From assembly GCF_963966145.1 (NCBI RefSeq), contig NC_091050.1, positions 24,552,001 to 24,616,000 on the forward strand: a stretch of DNA of 64,000 bases. Direction: 5' to 3'. A program made the translations under genes and the position numbers. The DNA comes from Tenebrio molitor (lineage: Eukaryota > Arthropoda > Insecta > Coleoptera > Tenebrionidae). The notes below the pieces were generated by a model. It was not told where the DNA came from, did no database searches, and saw nothing but the letters and a program-made list of their open reading frames with translations. Below are positions 20,647 to 33,317 of the stretch, piece after piece; the first letter of the stretch is position 1, and every line of letters begins with the position of its first letter.

Positions 20647-22899
20647 AAAAACATTTTGTCTTTTGATAAGATTCCTACACCATTTGTGCATTCTTTTTGT
20701 TTAAAAGTGATTAGGGTTATTGTTGCTTTTAATTCTTGCATAGAAGCCGTTCACGATTGTTTTAAACACGCAGCAGGCCAAGATATTTTTTTGTTAGATT
20801 GGCGTCAGGTCCTGTCATATGAATTTAAATATTCTCATTGTTGTCAATGACGTCAGTAATTTAGTTAATAAGAATTTACCCAGAACTGCCCTACAAACAT
20901 GTATGTTTCAGTTCAATTACAACTTTACGATTTATTGTTCCTAATACGTTCAATTATGTAAAAAATGTAACAAACAACCTGGGAGCAGTGTTCGGTTGAA
21001 TTATAACCTAAAATAGATTTATGATGACAAATCATAATACTGCCAACTAAAATGTCAGATTTTCATAGATAGTCCGAATTTGAAACAATCGTGATGGTTT
21101 ATCGAGGATGTACCTCTAAATTAAATGTAAAGACCGGTAAAGACTATCTTTCTGGTGATTCGGGAAAGTTGCTGCAAATCACAGTGTTATGGAAAAGCTT
21201 TCTGCGTAATAAGTGCAGTCAATTTTCCGTGAAGTTGTTATATTGAGATAATTTTCGTTGTTCAAAAATATAATTCATTTCTAAAATTTTTGAAAATTTA
21301 GCGACACTTTAAAAAATATTTTCGAAAATCGCAAGACACTTAAAAATAGCCAATAGAAAAACAGAATTCGGTGCCGTTTCTATAACAATATAGAGATTTC
21401 TTGGAAATTTTTTGCATCTAGCCAACCCAACATGAAATTAATAAGTGGAAATTTTTTCAGCCAATCAAAATCATTTATTTATTAAAAATCTCAATTTTTT
21501 TTAATAATATATTTAATAATTAAATTATACCTATTAAAAAAAGCCTTTTAAACAGCGAAATAACGAAATTATTGCCGATAATTTAACCGGTTCCATTGTG
21601 GTGTAACACTAGTCACCCGGTGCATGGATGTCAGATGTCAAAATCAAAAACAGCAAGATGGCCGTTTAGTGTTGAAAAGTAAACAGTTGTATATACGTTC
21701 AGAGTAGAAGGTCTTTAGGTGCTTTGCCCAGTTGGCGACCTCAACTTCGTCTCGGTCTTCAATTTCTGGGCTTAGCTTACTAATGCGGTAGGCATTTTAC
21801 ATCACTCGTTTTTTTTTTTAAACACCCCCGCTTTGCGGTCGTGTTTCAATCTAAAAACGTCGCGCTGTAAAATGTAGCCTACCCCATTTGTAATTTAAAT
21901 AACTATTATTTTAGAACAGTTTTTTCATTGGTTTAATTCTCACTTATCGATTCCGATACATAAATAGATGGAAAAATGCAGTAACGATTGATTTTTATTG
22001 TTTCGTGATTACGGGCCATTATTTTTTACAAACGTGTAGGCAAGATTGGAGCTGACTTTTGTTATATTTTTTGTTGTGAGCATTTTTATAATGGAAGTTT
22101 AGAATAATGTCACAGGTATGATTTCAAATGACAATTAACTAGACCCTGTTTTTTAAAGAGATATTGAAAGAAATTAACTCTAAACAGTTAAGATGAGGCT
22201 AAATATTGCATTCGATGTGTTTTACTATTGTTTACTGCGATTAAGTATTAAATCACCTGTCTATGTTTAATAGGCTAAAAGTTGCAAAATTGAATGGACA
22301 CTCCAACAAACTTTAGGAAACAGACCAAATAATGTAATCTTATTGCTTATAGCTTGTGGAAATTTAATTTACTAATTTTTTTGCCACGACAATTATCTTT
22401 TCCTAGATGTATTTTTTTTTATTACCTTCGTATATAAACAGTTATAATATTTCTTAGTTTTTTGCTAGGTGGGTTGAAATAAAACCACACATTTACACGC
22501 AAATTTTTAATTTTTTTGCGTTAACTAAATACGCGGTTGCATGACCACTTTCTGTATTTGTGATTAAATTAACGACCAATCTTAACCATCAATTACTGCT
22601 TCACCTAAACTTTAAATCTCATAAAGTTTTGAGCACCAACACTGTACCCAAAACTTAAAAAGTGTAGAAAATTGTGTGAGCATTGAGAAAATTTAGGTCA
22701 CTGCCTTAAGTGCACCAAGTTTAACGCTATTATATTTGTAAGGGAATAATTTATTGATCACGTTTTATTCGTGGATGTTTTTTTTTATTATATATATATT
22801 TTATATCTCGGAAGATTATTTTAGGTCGCTGTTATTGATATCGGAAAAAAAAATTAAAAAGGATTTCGTTTTATTTTTATTGTGAGTTGGTATTTTCGC
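20647..22899. other. Stretch without recognisable gene
   Basis: AT-rich DNA upstream of the CpG-rich block, containing the foldback at 21788-21889 and a T-rich to (TA)n tract at about 22778-22805. The frame at 20656-20850 (+) has no recognisable domain. Confidence 0.4.
21788..21889. repeat. Foldback hairpin, about 50-bp arms
   Basis: GGTAGGCATTTTACATCACT then CG-T-run-AAACAC pairs with GTGTTT...AAAAACGTCG then CTGTAAAATGTAGCCTACC. The tip is CCCCGCTTTGCGG. It is typical of small foldback MITEs. Confidence 0.65.
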
Positions 22900-23206
22900 C
22901 CTTTGAAATCGGCCATTAAGCAGGCACGCGTGTTGTGTTTTTATCGCTTCATTTTTGAGCTTCATTCTTCATTACAAGCAAGTCGCGCGTAATCCGCGAC
23001 ATAATCCGGTCATCCGATGCAAGCCGGGAAGTCGTGTGGATTACCCGTGAAATCCGGAGCTCTGGTAGAGAGCCGGCGATTTTGGCAATATCTGACGCTA
23101 GGCCCGGCAATAAGAACATTTCCAATGCCGCCGTAGACAAACAAACAATAAAATCTAAGGCCATTATGCGCGGCCGACGTCGCGATGTGTCGCGGCGCAG
23201 ACACAG

Positions 23207-23214
23207 TATAAATA
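23207..23214 (+). promoter_or_regulatory. TATA box
   Basis: TATAAATA sits in GC-rich surroundings, so it stands out from background. About 35-40 bases downstream, GCACAGTAC resembles an arthropod initiator, which would place the start near 23246. This is on the same strand as the coding exon, 1.5 kb upstream. Confidence 0.45.
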
Positions 23215-24653
23215 CAGAATCCTGCAGGCAAAAGTTCCTGCTACGCACAGTACAGCAGGCGCACAGAGACCCCGGTTCCTGCAAAGCACGCGAGCTCTCA
23301 TTCACAGCAGTTGCTCCTCGGCCCTCGCAGGAATAACACGCGCGTACGGTAGTGGAAAACACACGCGCCGCACGAACACCTGTCATGATTTAATATCATT
23401 TGCTATATTCCAGCGACACTCTAAAATTCATATCAGACTCTGATTGGCCGATGCCAGAGTGTTCTCAATCAGTTAGCTTGTCGGCTAGACGCTCCTATTC
23501 AGGATATTGTCGGCAGACTCCTGTTATTATACCTGCCGGGCAGGACAAACGTTTGTTTAGCAGGAGTAAGTGACTTGATGTGATTACTCGGCGCGCGAAA
23601 AGTGCTTCTGCCCTGGCGTGTTTCGTTTATTACTAATTGGGGTAATTGTTGCGTGCTTCTGCAGCTCCGACAAGTGAGTTTTGAGCGTACGTTTGTTTAC
23701 ATTAGAGACGGCCACCTTTCCAGCTCCTGAGACACTTTCGTCCTGCGAACGTCTAATCTGATTCGGTGAGGTCTCGCGGAGTGAACGCTTTGTGAATATC
23801 GAAAAATTCAAAACTCCGTAACTTTTAAATTACGACGAGATTCGAGCGCGGTGTCGGTCGTATTTCGAAAATCGAACCGCGTGCTGCACTAATCGAACAA
23901 CTGGGTGCGTTTCCGAAACAGAACCGGAAATATTTAGCTTTATTACGAATCTGCCTCTTTAACGATTTCGGTCGCAACACTTGCTTCCGGGATTAAAAGC
24001 ACAGGAAATGTAACGACTAATATTGTTGTGTTGTCCATTTTAAAAATAGAGGATATCGAGAACATTTTCGGGGAATTTAAATTTGGATTAATCCTTTTCA
24101 CATTAGCTGTTGTTATTTTTAGTGAATTGGGTCCATTGAGAGGAACGTAGTGTGTTGATGTTCAGTTTTTGAGGAGAGATAAGTGAGAAATAGGATTTGT
24201 TTTCGTAATGTCTTAATGTCTGCGGGTATGGGAGCTTAAGGCTTTGCGGCTCCTGCGAGGCGACAATCGGGGTAAATGCGCGCAAGTAAAATGAACAAAT
24301 CTGTATTGCGCGGTTTATCACAAAACATCATCCCTCTTGTCTTCGGCTCCACTCTAATGTAAACCTTACGCACAAAATACCGTAGTTGTCTTAACTTAGA
24401 GGTTATTTTCAGGCTCGGAGCAACCGCGCACGAATTTCAGACCGAGAATATAGCAACACTCCATCGGAAATAATGAATAGCCAGTTATTATAGACACTGA
24501 TACCGCCTATTTTTTTCTGACCACGAGAACCGCGAGTGTTCCGAAATAACGTCGGCTCTCTTCATTAATATTAATCAAACCTTTGCCGATAAAGTTTGGC
24601 CGACGGGGTCCTGCGCGCCGCGCGTCTTACCTTTTCGACTTTTGTGTGGCAGC

Positions 24654-24692
24654 ATGTTTTCGCGTCCGATGAAGAAATATTGTGGTGTTTGA
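24654..24692 (+). CDS. Upstream open reading frame, 12 codons
   Basis: It starts right after the predicted acceptor and encodes MFSRPMKKYCGV followed by TGA, ending 90 bases before the main ATG. Any function would be through ribosome engagement and not through the peptide. It is real only if the leader includes this stretch. Confidence 0.25.
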   Translation: MFSRPMKKYCGV

Positions 24693-24782
24693 AAGGACGA
24701 CAGAGTACAGCAGTGATAAGAAACAGCGACCTCCGCAAGTTTAACGGTGTGAAGTGAATACTTATTCTTTATCGATCAAACT

Positions 24783-24986
24783 ATGCAGCACCACCCTGGG
24801 TCCTGGTACCTGCCCTGGGGAGTTCCCCTGCAGAAGATGGTGGCTGTTCCTATACATCCAGCTGGGCCGTTACATTTACAGCCCCCTGCCATGCACGTGC
24901 AACCCATGCTGACGGGCCTTCCCGCACCCCTTGCCACTCTAAGGACCTTCGTCACTCAGCCCGCCATGCGGCAGCCCCAAAGAAAG
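24783..24986 (+). CDS. First coding exon of an unidentified host gene (68 residues, phase-0 donor)
   Basis: The frame starts MQHHPGSWYLPWGVPLQKM and continues with a Pro/His/Leu/Val-rich stretch (IHPAGPLHLQPPAMHVQPM) to RQPQRK at codon 68. Codon choice is strongly G/C-ending (CTG, CCC, ATG, GTG), unlike the AT-rich surroundings, which supports real coding. The ATG has A at -3. After AAG comes GTCGGT, a usable donor with +5G and +6T; the frame itself runs on only 13 more codons of AT-rich sequence before a stop (25026-25028), so I end the exon at 24986. The peptide has no folded domain, signal peptide or membrane segment. Low-complexity Pro-rich N-termini of this kind are common in transcription and RNA-binding regulators, and a very long first intron fits such genes. 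The basic end (RQPQRK) could lead into a DNA-binding region in exon 2, for instance a bHLH-PAS basic region; that is conjecture. I cannot name the gene. Confidence 0.7.
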
Positions 24987-27900
24987 GTCGGTTCATTTTG
25001 CCTATCCTTAAACCGGACATATTTATAACTTCGCCAACTTAATTACTTACTAGGGCGTCGCAAAACACAATTATTTTATTTGACTATTTAATGCATAAAT
25101 ATTGATCGACGCTTCGCCCTGATTTCATTACGAATGATTAATTAAGTAAATATTGAGGTTTCATTCAAATGTAAATTTTACTAGGCAGTGTGGCAGATCA
25201 ATCACCCTAATCGAAATTTTATTCTGACCTAATTTCCAACCTTGATTAGATTTCCTATCTCGCCGTCCACGTTCGACACAAGTACTCCTGCATTAAATGC
25301 ACAGCAAACAATATCAGTTCATTATATCCAATAAACCAATAAAAATCCACTGTTAGTGACTCTTGCTTCGTAAATAACCCAGTCGACCTACTGCACACCG
25401 AATGAATAATTACTTAAATGAGAAAATAAACATGTTTTAATTAATAAATCGTATTTTCTACATTCTGTTTAATTGTTCTGTGGTGTTCCAATTCAAGCTT
25501 TAAAAGGTTTGCATTGTCTAGGTAAGCGGAAATGGGCGTAACTCGCCTAAATTACCTGCAGTTAAAAGTGAAAATTACGAAAGTAATGTTTCGTTAAATT
25601 GTTTAATGTGCATTGCAAATAAAACTGTATCAAGGTTCCCTCATAATGGTTTTGTTGGAAAGTCGACGTGTATTCATTATCGACGAAGAAATTAATCGTC
25701 CCACAAGAATTTTTAAGTTTATGACAAGAAATGTAGTGAAATATTCGGAATTCCAAATATTTCGAGAATGGTAATTATTTTAAGAAGTAATAACGACAAG
25801 TGCTAATTACAATTTTTATCTGGTCATTACTCGAGAATGTTGCTGCCTGTTGCATAATATGTAACTTGGGTGAAAACATTTTTAGAGAAGACAGCTAGAC
25901 AAATATTTGTATTTCGCAGCCGTCTCATGTCAAAACTTAGTGAAGCATGTTTTAAACAAATCTAAAAAATTAAAGTTTAGCAATTTACTGAAGGAAGTTT
26001 CTGACGCATGTGCTATTATTTGTGTATTTTATCTAGGGCATTAATTTTCTAAAATAATTATGCCGACATCCGAAATTATTGTTTTTTGTGTAATCGGCAT
26101 AAAAAAGTGATTTGTTAACAAAGCGAAAAAAATTGTAGTTTTAAGTCAAACTGGAAATAAAAAGACTTATTTTATTACCACAGATCGGTTTTGAAAAACT
26201 TTCAATCAAATTTAATTGGTTAATAAGCAATATCAAGTTTGTGAAATTTCCTCTGTCGTGTATTTTGAAATATTGAGGCTAAATGAAGGTAATCACTTCA
26301 TTGTTCTAAAAAAATATATACAAATTTGAGTCCAGTGTCTAATATAAATGCGTTATTTAATGAAGTTGACTTAAGAGCGAGCGAGGGAGTGAGCAAACAT
26401 TCGCTCGCTCATAACATTCGGGTAGAACATGGCGTTGTATCAAAGAAAATACTTATTCGTGCTTATTTAGTGTGAACGGTGATTCACAATCTATCGGAAT
26501 CGAGTGTTCATTGTGAACTGAGAATAAGAAAACATATTCAGTCCAGTATGGACGTAACGCGAACGTTTGAGGGGAAAATGAGCAAACATCGACGAGCACG
26601 AGCGAATGCAATCTTGCTCGCTCGTTTGGTGAATACGCAGATGCGCAAAGTCCAATAAGTAGTAAAATAATCGGTTTATGCTTGATCAAAAATCCATTTT
26701 ATTTAATGTAAAACTGCCGGTATCGTATAAGGATTATCCCATCAAGTGGTATAAAAGTTCATATTTTTTGTGTAATTGCTTTAGTACCTTTAACGTTGCC
26801 GGATTAAGCATGTCAGCTCTTGTAGTCCTGATGGGATTTTTACTGTGATATTTTAGGCTGGTCATAGAGTTGAATTTCTTTTGTGTTGAAAGTTTATCGT
26901 CGTTTTATAAAGTGAAGAGTTGCCTAACCGGTTTAATTACGGTGTATTATTCAAATTATCAATAATTGGAGCCTTTAGCAATTAGGACGCGCAAAAATTT
27001 GTGGAAAGAGAATTAGAGAAATGCCGGTGGCGTTTATAACTTTGCGCTTTATCATTCCATAAAGTACAGTTATTACAGAAAATATTAAAATTATATGTAT
27101 CACTTAGTTATACATTTTCTGTTGATTACCAACGGTCCCCATTAAAAGAAAAGTTTTTGGAGCTTTTCGTAAAGAGCGTTTAAATTTTTTTCAGTGGGTT
27201 GTAGTTCGCGTAGTAATTGGCACTTGCCGAGCTTTGCCAAGTTATTGCCGTGTCAGTGCATCCAGAAATTTGGTATGCCAATTATATTATTGTAATCTGA
27301 TTTGTGTTTTGTGCAATATTGGATTTTGACCGATGCGATCTTGGATACAATACGGCATCTGAGTGGCGGAATTGTTTCCTAACCTTAATTTAATACCAAG
27401 TTTGGTCGTAACGTAATTATACATTATACAAGGCAAACATAAAATCCAAACTGAACTCACCAAAGCGGAATGAAAAACTACCTCATGATATAATCATGTT
27501 ATTATTTAATTTGTTTAATAGATACTCTTTGTTCTACATGCACGGGTAGTCTTTTGGTGTGTGTTTTCGTGAACGAAAATTATTATTAACTCAACACCGT
27601 TAAACACAGGGAGCAGAAATTGCTGAAATGTAGAGTATAACAACCGCAGCGAGTCGCAATAATGAAAAGTTGACTTTTTTCTTATTAGTTATCTGGCGTA
27701 TGCGGACTACCGACGAAAGCCATTACGAGTGTTGTAGTGGCCAACCTCAATGCTATCACCGTTTTATGCAAAATACATGGCTAATGTATTTTAGGAAATA
27801 ACTGTGGCACACCAGCCTCGGCATAATGTTGAATAAAATTTCAGTTCGAGAGGGTTAAACGACCCAAAACAGAATTTTGCGTTGGATAGCTTGATGTAGA

Positions 27901-30900
27901 TAATTTGGGAATATCTTAAAGATTTTGAAACATTTCATGTCGGAGTTATTTCCGACATTTTGGAAAGGTCTTCCTTGATTACAATAATAGCAGCGCTATA
28001 CCATTTTCGTAAGTACCCTCCTAATGGGTTCCTCTGTTTTTACGGCCATTCTAGGTAGGATATGATAATGGGTAGAGCAGTTTGTATTTAGCCTAATAAA
28101 TTTACTATCACGAGAAAGGAAACATTCTTCCTTAAATCGGGTTAACTAGATGAATGATGATTGCAATTAATCACGGATTAAGCTTCGTTGCCATTGACAT
28201 AATTTACGTTGGCGTTTTGTTGCCAAGGCTAGAAGAAAGGAATCTTATTACTCGACAAGCTCTTTGAAAGTTCACCCTGTTAAGTACTCATCACCTTCCA
28301 GGTCAATTTCCAGGCCCGGCAGGCCCTCAGTTTTGTCCAGAACGTTGCGAGAAACCTTTGACTTTCCAACAACTGAACCGTTACGGTGCCATTACCGTCA
28401 GATTTCCATCCAAAACAGCACTTTTCCCGAAATTGGAAAAGCGCCTAATTAACCGCAGTTACCACTCAGAAAATACGTTATCGGTTTAATCAATTCAATT
28501 TTTACAGTTTGTTTAAACATTCACGGGGAAAAATCTACGCCGAAGAAATATTGTTTTAACCGTCGAACTTTATTCTCCAGAGAACGGCTGCGAAACACCC
28601 TATAATATTCTGAGGGCATAAATGCCGGAGTGATGGGATTTGCGAAAACGTGCCTTATGTCTAATAATTGGTGCACCTTAATGGATTGATTGGTCGAGAA
28701 TATAAATACGTCGCTGGAACGTATTTGAATGGACCTTCAATCGATTATTAATTATTGCTGTAAACACTGGAGCTTGAACACAAAGAGATTTGGTCTTTTT
28801 CAAGTAAATATCTATTATCGATTAGACGAGATCGGCTTTATATCGAGATCAAATTTCCGAATCATAATGTATTAAATCCTGTAATACTAGACTTTGTTAT
28901 ATGAAATTGATTTTAGATGATGACCTTGTGGAGCCGCGATCCGTTCCTGATTTCGGTTATTATCTTAATGCAATAAACAATAAGTTTCATTAAATTTTTG
29001 TAATTGAATTTAAAATGATTTCTGCTCCTTTTTGTGAATTATCTTTGATTTCACGCATCAATATGTGGCGCAGAATTATTGTGGGAACTCTAAAAAATAA
29101 CATTACCAATTTTGATTAAATAAAAACGAGTTGTGGCAAGGGTAATAAATCACTGTTGCAAACGGTCTGATTTCAGACATGAACAATGGGTGAAATTTGA
29201 TTTCGGACAGATCGATGGATTCTATTTTTTATACGAATATTGACTATTAAATCTGTTATAAATGTTCTTTAGGAAAATTTGACTAAAGCTGATTCTGTTG
29301 TACAAGATGTTTTCCAACGATTCCAGTGCTTATTTGAAGGTCACAGAATCAAACTCATGTAGGAAACAATTTTCTAAAGCTACGGTAATTTTTTGCACCA
29401 ACAGTTTACATATCTATGTTCTCAAGGATAATTTAAATTTCACTTATTTTTGAACTATAATGTTATTGATGAAAAAATCCGTTGTTAATTATTTCTACGT
29501 CTTCTTTATTATCGAATATGAATCTTCTAATTTGACACCTAGAAAATACATGTATACTCTGTTTCTTAGTTCGATGCCGCTGAGCCATAAAACGACCGAA
29601 GCGCTGACAGATTCCAGTGCGTCCAAAACATTTCATGATGGGAAGGCGTTATGCTGCTTATAGAGCGCAATTCAGCCTACCTGATATTTTTGGATTTCCT
29701 ACTTTAAAGCACTATCCTTTACCTGGCATCTTCCAAATATCATGTTTTCTTACTTTTACGCCCGCACACAGATTTTAAAACAAGGATTGCCAGTTTGTTA
29801 ACGTGAGCCGAGCGCAATTATCTTCTCAACAAAGGAAAGCTGCATGTGCGGGTGTTAAGCGGTGATTATTACTGATTTACGACTTACCGGCGTCCAACTC
29901 AGGAATAGGGTACCTATAGCTATTCTACACATGTCCGTACCTCGGTGAAGTTGTTTGGTTACAAGCTGACCACAATTGGCTGTAGCTACACCCAGTGACA
30001 GATCGTAATTTCTAACGACTTATTTAAAGCATAAACTAATACTTTGAACCGCTGCCAGTCTATAAAGTTTTTATTGTAATCTTTCTAGAATATGCACGAT
30101 TACTAACAAATTGGATGAAGCGCAACTTTGCCTATCTTCAAGGTTTTAGTGGAGCTTTTTATCAAATATTTTAAGATCCGTATTATTTTCACGTCACATG
30201 TTCTAAACTAGTAGTGCTAGACATGCTTCTAATATCGCAACGCAAACAATTTTTGTTTTCCTCCGGTTGATAGCCGAATATTGGAATAAACATCTAGAAC
30301 TTGAGGACAACTTTTGGCTTTTAACCTATAATGAGGCAAGATGTTACAAAACGTTTGTTTGATATCAGAGTGCTGTTTACTGAGTCTTAAGAAGATTTGA
30401 GGTGTATCCTTTCTTCTTTGTGATGATATTAAAATTGCTTGTTTTCCGGTAAATTGTTGCGCAAACAAGACGTTAAGATAATGTCATTATACGTAACGTT
30501 TAATTTCCTCCTGAAGAGAATTCGCGAAAAATAAATGCTAATAATTAGTGGAAAATATCGGACGAATTCTCCCCATTCCTGCATTGTGAATTACTGCTGC
30601 GTCCATTACTGGTCGTAAAAAACATTTTGATGTTTCACCCTTTTTATGTCGTGCCGTCTATATAATATATCGTCATGGTCGCAGGTATGTTTGGCCATTA
30701 TACGCAATAACCTTATCCTCGAATCTAATTACCTTTTCCTTTTGATAATCTGATGGTTCCTGGAAATGAATAAAAACCCTAACGACTGTCTTTTTCTCCG
30801 ACAATTTTAATGGTTATTTAGGTAGTGAGGATAATAATTATTGTGATCTTCAATCTCTTTCGGGCGATGCGGTAATTTAAATGATTTTGTTACTGGAGTA

Positions 30901-33317
30901 ATTGCTCCTCACACGCAATGACAAATAACAAGTTGACCTGAGGGAAATCAGACCTGTCGCATTTTCTGGATTAATTACATGAACTCACACGCGAACGTAA
31001 TTATCGACAGGTTCCGATAAATCTGTTGCAAAAGTAGAGGGTTTTTGTTTATTTAGCGCGTCATTATTCCACTTTGTTTCGTCGTAGTTTCTCGCCGTCA
31101 TTCAACATTTAAGATAACCAACAAAGTTTTAATTAAAGGTCCGCCATAGTCGAACCAGTGATGCAACACCGCGCCGAACGAATTGTGTAATTGAGTAACA
31201 TTTAAATTATCTAGGCATTCTTCATTATGTTTTTGCTATGTGCAGAAGAACATTCTGTTGGGAAACAATCCGATTTTTATCATCTTTCATAACATTCCGG
31301 TACACATACTGAAATTCTCGTAAATCATTTCGGGAATGAAAAGACGTCTGTCATTACAGAATTAAGGAACCGTATATGCAAAGTTCACTTTCACCTAGAA
31401 CAGGTTTCGGGTTATTACTGCTTTTGAACTTAAAAGTAAGGTCATCATCTTGCAAAATGCGCCGGCTTTATCTATTTTATATCAACCTGTTACCCGTGCT
31501 GGAGTTTTAGGCCAAGTCATTAGCAAACAATGCCTATCTGGGATTTAAATCTTTTTAAAGGAAATTGTTGAAGCTGAATTGTTACACCGGTAATTATATC
31601 AAAGTCGATTATTTAATCAACAAACTTAATTCAGTTCGTTTTTAGCTTTATTAAACTGATTCGTGGAATTTTGTACCTGTATATGAAGAAACTAAATTAA
31701 ATATTTAAAATGTGTAACGTATCCCTGATTATTTTTATGAAAATCTCAACAGACTCTACTAATTTACAAGTAAGCATGTTGCGTGTTAATAATTTTTGGC
31801 CACTGTTCGAAAATAGCCCCACACTGAGGACACATTTTAGGAATGTTTTAATTTTTTCAAAACACTAAACGAGGCCATATTTATTGTGACTTATTTGCTT
31901 TTCTACGACCTTGTCTCTTTTCTGAAATTCTATTAATTAAATGTATATATTAAATGTAATTACCAACAATTAACTGGCAACTCATCAGTTAGGAAATAAT
32001 ATTTCGTCTATAATTGTTTGTCTAATTGGGTTGGGCATTGTTAAAAAAATTTTGTTTGAATTTAATAAGTAGCTATTGATAATTTAATTGACATTTTCCT
32101 TACATTTAATTTTTGATCTTTAACTCACCAACTCCTGCAAATTATTCTACGACGAAGTATAATAATTAACATTGACAGCTGATGCATAAAAAATTATCTC
32201 CATGTTTTGTAATAGCTAATTAGTGTTCAATTTAAAACAGGTAAATGTTGGTGCAGTTGTCGTATGCATTACAAAATTTAGTTAAGGCTTGTTTTTGTGA
32301 AAACCGGTATTGACAAATGTTATTTAATCTGAATAAGAATCTCAATGAAAATGTTTACGGTTACAAACCACAAAGTGATAACAATTACAGCATTTGCACT
32401 TTAAGCTGATAAGAGGGAAGGCATATTAGCACATCATCCATAAGAAAATCAGAAGATGATAAAATAATTACAGTAATTTAGAAGGAAGAATATTTTTTAA
32501 GACTAACGTTTCCTCGGACCTGGGTTCTGGGTTGGTCGACTTAAAGAAACTTAGAGAAAACAATAATAATTAATTTATTGCTCGTTAACAATTTATACAA
32601 AATGAATTGTAGAGTACTAAACCGAAACTCGTACGCTTGTTCATCACCGTCTTCGCTCGCCCATAATTTATAATGGCTCATTCCAAATAACTGACCCACT
32701 TTAACGCGCATCATTTCCCTTTTTGTCTCAGACATTCCAGGTAGGCCTCAGCGCTTCGCTATGGATCACGACTTATTATTCACGATCACATCATCCTTGC
32801 GATATTTTGAGGCACGCACATTTTTTTCCTTTACTAAACACTTACTTTTTGACATGTTTATCATTTAAAAATACATAGTAGGTCACTTCCAACTATACTC
32901 AATTTTTTGTACACTAATTTAAAAGTTGTCGGGCTAACTATGTTGAAATTTTTGTTTACCAACTACTAGAAATGCAGTATTCTTTAAAACACCTATTCCA
33001 CAACAAACACTTGCGGAGTAGGCCAATACCTTTGTTTGGAAGAATTCGTATTCGAAATTAGATTTTTTTTCCAATATACAAGAGATTTAGTTTATCGAAT
33101 AAGACGGAAAATCAGCATGGAAATGCCGAATCAGACGATTCCAAATGCTGTGAATTGTAAATGTTTTATTTTCACGTACATTCAAAACATGTATTGACGA
33201 AAGTGACAGTTAATTTGGATTGAAATATCCTTTTGTTATACATACGTAGCTTTTAAGATATTTTTAGGGAGTCACGAAAGAATAACAATCCATTGAAAGG
33301 ACATGAATACTTATACA
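24987..33317 (+). other. First intron, proximal 8 kb, nearly free of TIR elements
   Basis: I found no TIR or foldback pair with long arms here, in contrast to both flanks. The sequence is less T-run-dominated, with many ATTA/TAAT cores and GC-richer patches (28.26-28.45 kb, 30.7-31.5 kb). The open frames (for example 28264-28452, which would start at TTG) do not look coding. This pattern is what a cis-regulatory intron would give, but no individual enhancer can be called by eye. One repeated motif cluster at 26.37-26.63 kb is listed separately. Confidence 0.4.
26372..26630. repeat. GAGCGAGC-type inverted motif cluster
   Basis: GAGCGAGCGA and TCGCTCGCTC form a perfect 10-bp stem at about 26375-26411 around GTGAGCAAACA. 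A second copy of GAGCAAACAT, followed by CGAGCG and then GCTCGCTCG, lies at about 26580-26622. It could be a short foldback element or a cluster of regulatory sites. Confidence 0.4.

Larger units (their letters stand above)
22900..24782 (+). promoter_or_regulatory. CpG-rich promoter and 5' leader region of the 24.8-kb gene
   Basis: Base composition changes sharply from AT-rich to CpG-rich (for example GCGCGGCCGACGTCGCGATG near 23168) and back after about 25 kb. Overlapping open frames of similar length on both strands (22949-23386 minus, 23034-23336 plus) are what CpG-rich, stop-poor DNA gives and are not evidence of genes. A TATA box lies at 23207. A good acceptor (CTTTTCGACTTTTGTGTGGCAG, AG at 24651-24652) lies upstream of the start codon, so the leader may be spliced. 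A 12-codon upstream frame (24654-24692) precedes the main ATG and could damp translation. Transcript structure cannot be proved from sequence alone. Confidence 0.55.

Noticed and set aside
22949..23386. 145-codon minus-strand frame and 100-codon plus-strand frame overlapping each other
   Set aside because: Both lie in the CpG-rich, stop-poor promoter block and mirror each other. Neither has a domain, so composition explains them.
28264..28452. 62-codon frame in the intron as an internal exon
   Set aside because: The start is TTG, there is no clear acceptor/donor pair in the right phase, and codon use is not distinctive.
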